Of a stretch of 64,000 nucleotides of DNA, positions 59,415 to 64,000 are shown piece by piece; position 1 is the stretch's first letter, and each line of letters opens with the position of its first letter. Source of the DNA: Kitasatospora sp040298565. GTDB taxonomy: Bacteria > Actinomycetota > Actinomycetes > Streptomycetales > Streptomycetaceae. The notes below the pieces were generated by a model. The model made no database searches. It was not told where the DNA came from and was given only the letters and a program-made list of their open reading frames with translations. The stretch lies in contig NZ_JBEPAK010000009.1 in the NCBI RefSeq assembly GCF_040298565.1, positions 1 to 64,000 on the forward strand, in the 5' to 3' direction. Both the position numbers and the translations under genes were made by a program.

Positions 59415-59990
59415 TCAGAGCTGGACGCCGAAGTCCTGGGCGATGCCGGCCAGGCCGGAGGCGTAGCCCTGGCCGACGGCGCGGAACTTCCACTCGCCGC
59501 CGTTGCGGTAGAGCTCGCCGAAGATCATCGCGGTCTCGGTGGCGGCGTCCTCGGAGAGGTCGTAGCGGGCGATCTCGGCGCCGCCGGCGGCGTTCACCAC
59601 GCGGATGTAGGCGTTGCGCACCTGGCCGAAGTTCTGGCCGCGGGCGACGCCGTCGTAGATGGTGACCGGGAAGGTGATCTTGGCGGCCTCGGCGGGCAGG
59701 CCGGCCAGGTTGACGTTGATCGTCTCGTCGTCCCCCGCGCCCTCGCCGGTGCGGTTGTCACCGGTGTGGACGACGGTGGCGTCCGGGGTGCTGGTGTTGT
59801 TGAAGAAGACGAAGTGCGCGTTGGACAGCACCTTGCCGTCCGCGTTCAGGACGATCGCGCTGGCGTCGAGGTCGAACTCGGCGCCGGTCGTGGTGCGGAC
59901 GTCCCAGCCCAGGCCGACGCTCACCGCGGACAGGCCGGGGGCCTCCTTGGTCAGCGAGACGTTGCCACCCTTGGAGAGGCTCACTGGCAT
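59415..59990 (-). CDS. TerD-family calcium-binding protein
   Basis: 191 residues of the TerD/TerE/CABP1 beta-sandwich family (SLSKGGNVSLTKEAPGLSAV; VGLGWDVRTTTGAEFDLDAS; HTGDNRTGEGAGDDETINVN). The acidic loops bind calcium. Members occur in tellurite-resistance and stress loci and in several copies per Streptomyces genome; the role here is unknown. ATG 59990 follows AGGGA. A minus-strand promoter is proposed about 75 bp upstream. Confidence 0.93.
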   Translation of the reverse strand: MPVSLSKGGNVSLTKEAPGLSAVSVGLGWDVRTTTGAEFDLDASAIVLNADGKVLSNAHFVFFNNTSTPDATVVHTGDNRTGEGAGDDETINVNLAGLPAEAAKITFPVTIYDGVARGQNFGQVRNAYIRVVNAAGGAEIARYDLSEDAATETAMIFGELYRNGGEWKFRAVGQGYASGLAGIAQDFGVQL

Positions 59991-60066
59991 GGCGATTGCA
60001 GTCCCTTCGATCGCTTTTCCCGGGACAACGCAATCCCCGGGGTGCTTGGTTCCACCGGGTCCGTGA

Positions 60067-60095
60067 ATTCTCGGCGGGTGCCAAACGCGGACAAA
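60067..60095 (-). promoter_or_regulatory. possible terD promoter
   Basis: Minus strand TTTGTC (60095-60090), 17 bp, GAGAAT (60072-60067), in an AT-richer stretch upstream of terD. Confidence 0.4.
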
Positions 60096-60137
60096 GGAAA
60101 ATCAAAAGGCTGACCAACCGGGCGATCCGTCGCCGGG

Positions 60138-60635
60138 TCAGATCCGCGGGAACCGGCCCTGCAGCGACCAGATGTTCGGGTTGTCGGCCAGGTCGGGGTG
60201 CATGTCGAACAGGTCGGCGAGGGTGTCCTGGAGGAAGTCCCGGGCCTCCCGGCGCAGCTCGCTGTGGCGCACCACGGCGGGCGGCTCGTCCCGCAGCCAG
60301 GTGGCGGTGATCTCCACCCAGTTGAAGCGGCGGGCGAAGCGCAGCAACTCGGTGTTCTGGGTGAAGTCGAGGTCGGCGGTCTGCACCCGGGCGGCGCGGG
60401 AGCCGTCCGGGTCGCGGTCGAGCTGCTCGACGATGTCGCACAGCGCCCAGGCGAAGTCCAGCACGGGCACCCAGCCCCAGCGGGTGGAGAGCTCGGCGCC
60501 CTCGGCGTCCAGGTAGACGTCGCCGCAGAACAGGTCGTACCGCAGGGAGCGCACGGGGGCGGTGCGGTAGTCGGTCTGCGGGGGGTCGGGGAAGCGGTTG
60601 GAGAGGGAGTAGCCGAGCTCGATCACGTAGGCCAT
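60138..60635 (-). CDS. conserved hypothetical protein
   Basis: 165 residues, mixed alpha/beta, Trp- and Asp-rich (YVIELGYSLSNRFPDPPQTD; RYDLFCGDVYLDAEG; WGWVPVLDFAWALCDIVEQL). No family is recognised with certainty; the absence of a signal or membrane segment suggests a cytosolic location. ATG 60635 has no clear ribosome site. The frame open to 61082 reads antisense to arfB and is rejected. Confidence 0.7.
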   Translation of the reverse strand: MAYVIELGYSLSNRFPDPPQTDYRTAPVRSLRYDLFCGDVYLDAEGAELSTRWGWVPVLDFAWALCDIVEQLDRDPDGSRAARVQTADLDFTQNTELLRFARRFNWVEITATWLRDEPPAVVRHSELRREARDFLQDTLADLFDMHPDLADNPNIWSLQGRFPRI

Positions 60636-60702
60636 TGTCGGGGTTCGCGGTGGGTGCGGATAACCGGGTGACCGGGCGGGGCGGGCGCGGGATGATGGGC
60701 GC

Positions 60703-61137
60703 ATGCCCGAGCCCATCCGCGTACGGGGGTCGGTGGTCGTCCCCGACGCCGAGCTCGTCTGGCGCTTCTCGCGTTCCTCCGGCCCCGGTGGCCAGCACGT
60801 CAACACCTCCGACTCCAAGGTCGAGCTGCGCTTCGACCTGGCGGTCTCCAGGGCGCTGCCCGAGGTGTGGCGCCAGCGTGCCCTGGAGCGGCTCGCGCAC
60901 CGGCTGGTGGACGGCCGGGTGCTGGTGGTGCAGGCCTCCGAGTACCGCTCGCAGTGGCGCAACCGGGAGGCGGCCGCGGCCCGCCTGGCGGCGCTGCTGA
61001 CCGAGGCCTGCGCGCCGCCGCCGAAGGCCCGGCGGGCGACCCGCCCGAGCCGGGGGATGGTCCAGCGGCGGCTGGAGAACAAGCGGCACCGCTCCGAACT
61101 GAAGCAGGGGCGGCGGGCGCCGCGGCAGGACCAGTAG
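60703..61137 (+). CDS. arfB: peptidyl-tRNA hydrolase ArfB (YaeJ) ribosome rescue factor
   Basis: 144 residues. Hydrolyses peptidyl-tRNA on stalled ribosomes. The catalytic G29-G30-Q31 is in SSGPGGQHVNTSDSKVELRF, and the basic C-terminal tail (RRLENKRHRSELKQGRRAP) that enters the mRNA channel is present. GATGAT (60691-60696) with TGACCG 16 bp upstream ends six bases before the ATG, so it is probably leaderless. Confidence 0.93.
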   Translation: MPEPIRVRGSVVVPDAELVWRFSRSSGPGGQHVNTSDSKVELRFDLAVSRALPEVWRQRALERLAHRLVDGRVLVVQASEYRSQWRNREAAAARLAALLTEACAPPPKARRATRPSRGMVQRRLENKRHRSELKQGRRAPRQDQ

Positions 61138-61206
61138 GCCTGTCCGGCCGAGAGCCGGATCGGTGATCCGCTCGGGGAGCGGCTCGGGGACCGGCTCGGG
61201 GCCGGC

Positions 61207-61734
61207 TCAGCCGAGACTGCGGTAGCCGCCGCGGAAGTAGAGCAGCGGGCGGCCGCCGGGTTCGGGGACGAGGGCTTCGAGGACGCGGCCGATCAGCAGC
61301 GTGTGGTCGCCCGCGGATATCCGCTGTTCGGTGCGGCACTCGACGGTGGCCAGCGCGCCCTCGATCAGGGGGGCGCCGCTCTGCGGGCCGCGGTGGTGCG
61401 GGGTGTCCGCGAACAGCAGCCGGTCGCTGAGCCGGCCCTTCATGGCGAAGCGCGAGCCGAGCGTCTTCTGCCCCTCCGCCAGCACCGAGACCGCCCAGGT
61501 GTCGGCCCGGGCGAGCACCTCGTCCATCCGGGAGTCCTCGCGGACCGAGATCAGCACCAGCGGCGGCTCCAGCGACACGGAGAGGAAGGACGTCGCGGTC
61601 ATGCCGACGTCCTCCCCGTCCTCCGGGTCGTTGACGGTCACCAGGCTCACGCCGGCGGCGAGCTGGGAGAGTGCTGCCCGGAACTCGTCGGGCGTGGCGT
61701 GGGGAGCAGCTTCGGGCTGCGAGGACGGGTACAC
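61207..61734 (-). CDS. flavin reductase-like FMN-binding protein
   Basis: 175 residues of the flavin reductase/HpaC family. FMN-binding segments are VGMTATSFLSVSLEPPLVLI and SRFAMKG, and the C-terminus has LIGRVLEALVPEPGGRPLLY. It supplies reduced flavin to a partner that is not encoded here, or acts alone. GTG 61734 is chosen because TACCGT (61747-61742) ends seven bases upstream, giving a leaderless mRNA; GTG 61743 is possible but lies within that -10 box. Confidence 0.85.
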   Translation of the reverse strand: MYPSSQPEAAPHATPDEFRAALSQLAAGVSLVTVNDPEDGEDVGMTATSFLSVSLEPPLVLISVREDSRMDEVLARADTWAVSVLAEGQKTLGSRFAMKGRLSDRLLFADTPHHRGPQSGAPLIEGALATVECRTEQRISAGDHTLLIGRVLEALVPEPGGRPLLYFRGGYRSLG

Positions 61735-61966
61735 GTACCGCACGGTAGCTGGCGGCCGCGGGAAACGGCATCGGACCGTGGTCGTAGGACCACCGGCGCG
61801 GGCCTGCCGGGCCGTGGGCGGGCTCACTCCCAGGGGTGATGCCGGGGGACCGGTGGGCGTACCGGGCTCCAGTGCGGGGCCGACCCGGCCGACCACCGGA
61901 AATGTACCGATAACGCCTTTTGTCCCGCTATGGGGGAATGAACTGATTAAGGGCGCATTAGTGCCG

Positions 61967-61982
61967 TGTGATTTAAGTCACA
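61967..61982. promoter_or_regulatory. perfect Crp-type site upstream of the diguanylate cyclase
   Basis: TGTGA-TTTAAG-TCACA, an exact match to the E. coli CRP consensus TGTGA-N6-TCACA and to the shorter Streptomyces Crp core GTG-N6-CAC. A second palindrome GTCACAAGTGAC (61977-61988) overlaps its right half. The centre is 93.5 bp before the start site predicted from the promoter at 62033-62061. The site is in the 365-bp divergent spacer 61735-62099, which holds no gene. Confidence 0.65.
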
Positions 61983-62032
61983 AGTGACGTCCTATTGCTG
62001 ACCGAGCGTGCCGAACGCTGTGCTCCCTGTGA

Positions 62033-62061
62033 TTCAGTTCTTCTGGCAATCGGACGATAAC
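62033..62061 (+). promoter_or_regulatory. promoter of the diguanylate cyclase gene
   Basis: TTCAGT (62033-62038), 17 bp, GATAAC (62056-62061), giving a leader of about 32 bases with GGGGAG before the ATG. Confidence 0.5.
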
Positions 62062-62099
62062 CAATCAAGAACTATCCGAAGCAGCCGGGGAGCCCCCGC

Positions 62100-63899
62100 A
62101 TGGAAGCCGAGTCGGAGCCGTACGTCCGTCTCGCGACCCTCCGCACCTTGCACCGGGTCGTGGCGGACCTCAACGCTGCCCGCAGCCTGGCGGGCACGCT
62201 GCAGGCCGTCGTCGAGGGCGCGGTGCACGGACTCGGCTTCGACGCCGCCGCGGTGAGCCTCGTCCGGCCGGACGGCGACCTCGTGGTGGCGGCCGTCTGG
62301 GAGCTGGAGGAGAGCCCGATGGGCGGGCCCTCGGTGCTGCTCGGGCAGGTCGGATCGCGCGAGTCCTGGGACCGGCTGCTCGGCGTGAGCGACCACTGGG
62401 GCACCCTGCGCTTCCTGCCGTACGACCGCGGCTGGGCCGTCGCCAGCGACATCCCGCGCTGGATCGGGGACGGCCCGCTGCCCGTCTACGCCAACGACTG
62501 GCACCCCGCCGACGGCTTGCTCGCCCCGATGTACAGCGCCGGCGGCGACCTGCTCGGCGTCCTCTCGGTGGACCGCCCGCGCAGCGGCAAGCGGCCCGGG
62601 GCGTGGACCCGCGAGGCGCTGGAGATGTTCTCGCTCCAGGCCTCCATCGCGATCGGCAACGCCCGGCTGCGGGCCGAGATGCAGCGCGCGCTGGCCCGGC
62701 TGGAGAAGGAGCAGCAGGCGCTGCGGGCCAGCGAGGAGAGCTTCCGCCAGGCCTTCGAGTACGCGCCCAGCGGGATGGCCATCACCGAACTGCACGGCGC
62801 CGGGCGCGGCCAGCTGACCAGGGTCAACGACGCGCTCTGTCGACTGCTCGGCCGCCCCCGCGCCGTCCTGCGCCAGCAGAGCTTCGCCGACCTCGTCCAC
62901 CCGGACGACCGGGCGCTGCTGGAACGCACCAGCGCCGAGAGCGGCCGGGCGGAACTGCGGCTGTCCCGGCGGGACGGCGGCTACCAGTGGGTCTGCCTGC
63001 GCAACTCGATCGTGGCGGACGCGGCCGAGGGCCCGAGCTTCCTGCTCACCCACGTCGAGGACATCGAGGACCGCAAGCGCCACGAGCTCCAGCTCGCCCA
63101 CCGGGCCAGCCACGACGCCCTGACCGGCCTGCCCAACGGTGCCGAGCTCAAGGCCCGGCTGGGCCGCCGGCTCTGCTCCGAGCCGCAGCCGGTCGCCCCG
63201 GTCGGTCCCGCCGGGTCCGGCGAGGCCGGCTACCCGTCCCCGTACGGCTACCCGGCCGACTCGTACAGCGCGCACGCGGCGTACGACGGCCTGGAGGGGG
63301 TGGACCCGTACGCCGGGCCGGCGCACGGCTACCAGCCGGCCGAGGGCGGCGGTCTGCTGCCCGGGCTGGGCCCCGGTTACGGGGAGCACGTGCACGCCGT
63401 GGTCCCGGCCGAGTACGGGCCGACCGGCGACGCCTGGTCGGCCGCGTTCCGCTCCGGCCCGGTGGCCCCGGTGGAGAAGGGGCTCGCGGTGCTCTTCTGC
63501 GACCTGGACGGCTTCAAGTCGATCAACGACCGGTTCGGGCACAACGCCGGCGACGCGGTGCTGGTCGAGGTGGCCCGGCGGCTGAGCGGGGCGGTCCGGG
63601 ACGGTGACACGGTCGCCCGGCTGGGCGGCGACGAGTTCGTGGTGCTGGCCGACGGCATCGGCCGCGAGGAGGCCAAGGACCTCGCGCACCGGCTGCGCAA
63701 CGCGATCATCCCGCCGATGCGGATCGACGGACGGGCGATGCGCGTGGGCGTGAGCCTGGGGATCGGCTGGGCCGGCTGCGGGATGAGCATCGAGGAGGTG
63801 CTGCACACCGCCGACGAACGGATGTACGACGAGAAGCGGGCCCGGGGCGGGGCGGTGCGCGGGGCGCGCGGGGAGCGCTCGCACCGGCGGGCGGGCTGA
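62100..63899 (+). CDS. GAF-PAS-GGDEF diguanylate cyclase (CdgB-like)
   Basis: Makes c-di-GMP from two GTP. 599 residues: GAF (about 15-190), a short coiled coil, PAS/PAC (about 205-330), then GGDEF. The active site is intact (LGGDEF, G509-F513) and the inhibitory I-site RDGD lies five residues before it, so the enzyme should be active and product-inhibited. An insertion of about 100 residues (360-458), rich in Gly, Tyr and Pro, splits the start of the GGDEF domain from LAVLFCDLDGFKSIND. There is no EAL domain. Domain order matches S. coelicolor CdgB. Crp control is proposed from the upstream site. Confidence 0.92.
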   Translation: MEAESEPYVRLATLRTLHRVVADLNAARSLAGTLQAVVEGAVHGLGFDAAAVSLVRPDGDLVVAAVWELEESPMGGPSVLLGQVGSRESWDRLLGVSDHWGTLRFLPYDRGWAVASDIPRWIGDGPLPVYANDWHPADGLLAPMYSAGGDLLGVLSVDRPRSGKRPGAWTREALEMFSLQASIAIGNARLRAEMQRALARLEKEQQALRASEESFRQAFEYAPSGMAITELHGAGRGQLTRVNDALCRLLGRPRAVLRQQSFADLVHPDDRALLERTSAESGRAELRLSRRDGGYQWVCLRNSIVADAAEGPSFLLTHVEDIEDRKRHELQLAHRASHDALTGLPNGAELKARLGRRLCSEPQPVAPVGPAGSGEAGYPSPYGYPADSYSAHAAYDGLEGVDPYAGPAHGYQPAEGGGLLPGLGPGYGEHVHAVVPAEYGPTGDAWSAAFRSGPVAPVEKGLAVLFCDLDGFKSINDRFGHNAGDAVLVEVARRLSGAVRDGDTVARLGGDEFVVLADGIGREEAKDLAHRLRNAIIPPMRIDGRAMRVGVSLGIGWAGCGMSIEEVLHTADERMYDEKRARGGAVRGARGERSHRRAG

Positions 63900-64000
63900 C
63901 GCAGGGCCGCGGGCGCCGGTCGGGGCCGGTCGGATCAGCCGGAGGCCGGACGGATGAGTCGGAGGCCGACCAGAGCGGTCGGAGCAGGTCGGACCGCTCG
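63900..64000 (+). other. downstream spacer at window end
   Basis: 101 bases after the diguanylate cyclase stop with imperfect repeats of GGTCGGA and GGAGGCCG. No gene start or clear terminator before the window ends. Confidence 0.4.

Noticed and set aside
61967..61990. BldD box upstream of the diguanylate cyclase gene
   Set aside because: CdgB genes are known BldD targets, but the spacing here (AC-AA-GT) does not fit the BldD consensus with five bases between AC and GT. The Crp reading fits exactly.

Overview
The window is GC-rich DNA (third codon positions almost all G or C) from a filamentous actinomycete of the Streptomycetaceae (Streptomyces, Kitasatospora or a close relative). The evidence is mycothiol synthase, PHO-box controlled pst genes, GlnR, Nur, a CsoR repressor, an RsiG-like anti-sigma factor, a GAF-PAS-GGDEF diguanylate cyclase, many leaderless starts and many GTG starts. 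Apart from a few inserts the gene content is core chromosome. No transposase, integrase, phage gene, tRNA or CRISPR array was seen.

Layout. 0-0.1 kb: 3' end of a 5S rRNA and its terminator, so an rrn operon ends here. 0.1-12.4 kb: mycothiol synthase, then a phosphate block (ppk, CHAD protein, NUDIX hydrolase, pstSCAB, and on the other strand pit with its DUF47 partner), then csoR. 12.5-16.3 kb: small conserved genes, a lipoprotein, a PAP2 phosphatase and a lytic transglycosylase/NlpC hydrolase. 16.5-22.2 kb: five-gene membrane locus with the parts list of a reduced type IV secretion machine (cmd-like locus). 22.4-30 kb: secreted nucleotidase, a two-component system with an HtrA-type protease, a LacI regulator and glnR. 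30.7-41.3 kb: sulfur genes (MoaD-like carrier, Cys-rich leader peptide, thiosulfate sulfurtransferase, DUF1416, DsrE), nitrobindin, nur, ygfZ, dtd, rsiG, asparaginase, dodecin. 41.4-57.8 kb: ppa, dac, a zinc protease, tilS, hpt, ftsH, then folE and folP-NTF2-folB-folK with two foreign-looking genes between folE and the rest. 58-64 kb: a coiled-coil membrane protein, TerD, ArfB, flavin reductase and the diguanylate cyclase.

How the genes connect. The left third handles phosphate: polyphosphate synthesis and binding, high-affinity uptake under PHO boxes, and low-affinity uptake through Pit. GlnR (nitrogen), Nur (nickel), CsoR (copper) and the cysteine leader peptide add other nutrient inputs. 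Two cyclic-di-GMP components, a predicted effector (RsiG-like) and a synthase, lie 22 kb apart. The right half is the usual folate/ftsH/hpt/tilS housekeeping set.

Compared with the gene order I remember for S. coelicolor, the window joins at least three segments that are distant there (roughly SCO4127-4187, SCO3397-3409 and SCO4277-4281). The first segment also appears partly inverted. These locus numbers are from memory and need checking.

The observations most worth following are: the relaxase-less type IV secretion-like locus; the leaderless cysteine-rich leader peptide; the RsiG-like protein whose two c-di-GMP motifs both lack the usual Gln; a perfect Crp palindrome upstream of the diguanylate cyclase; four 11-bp direct repeats in front of the HtrA protease; and repeated terminator-to-promoter fusions.
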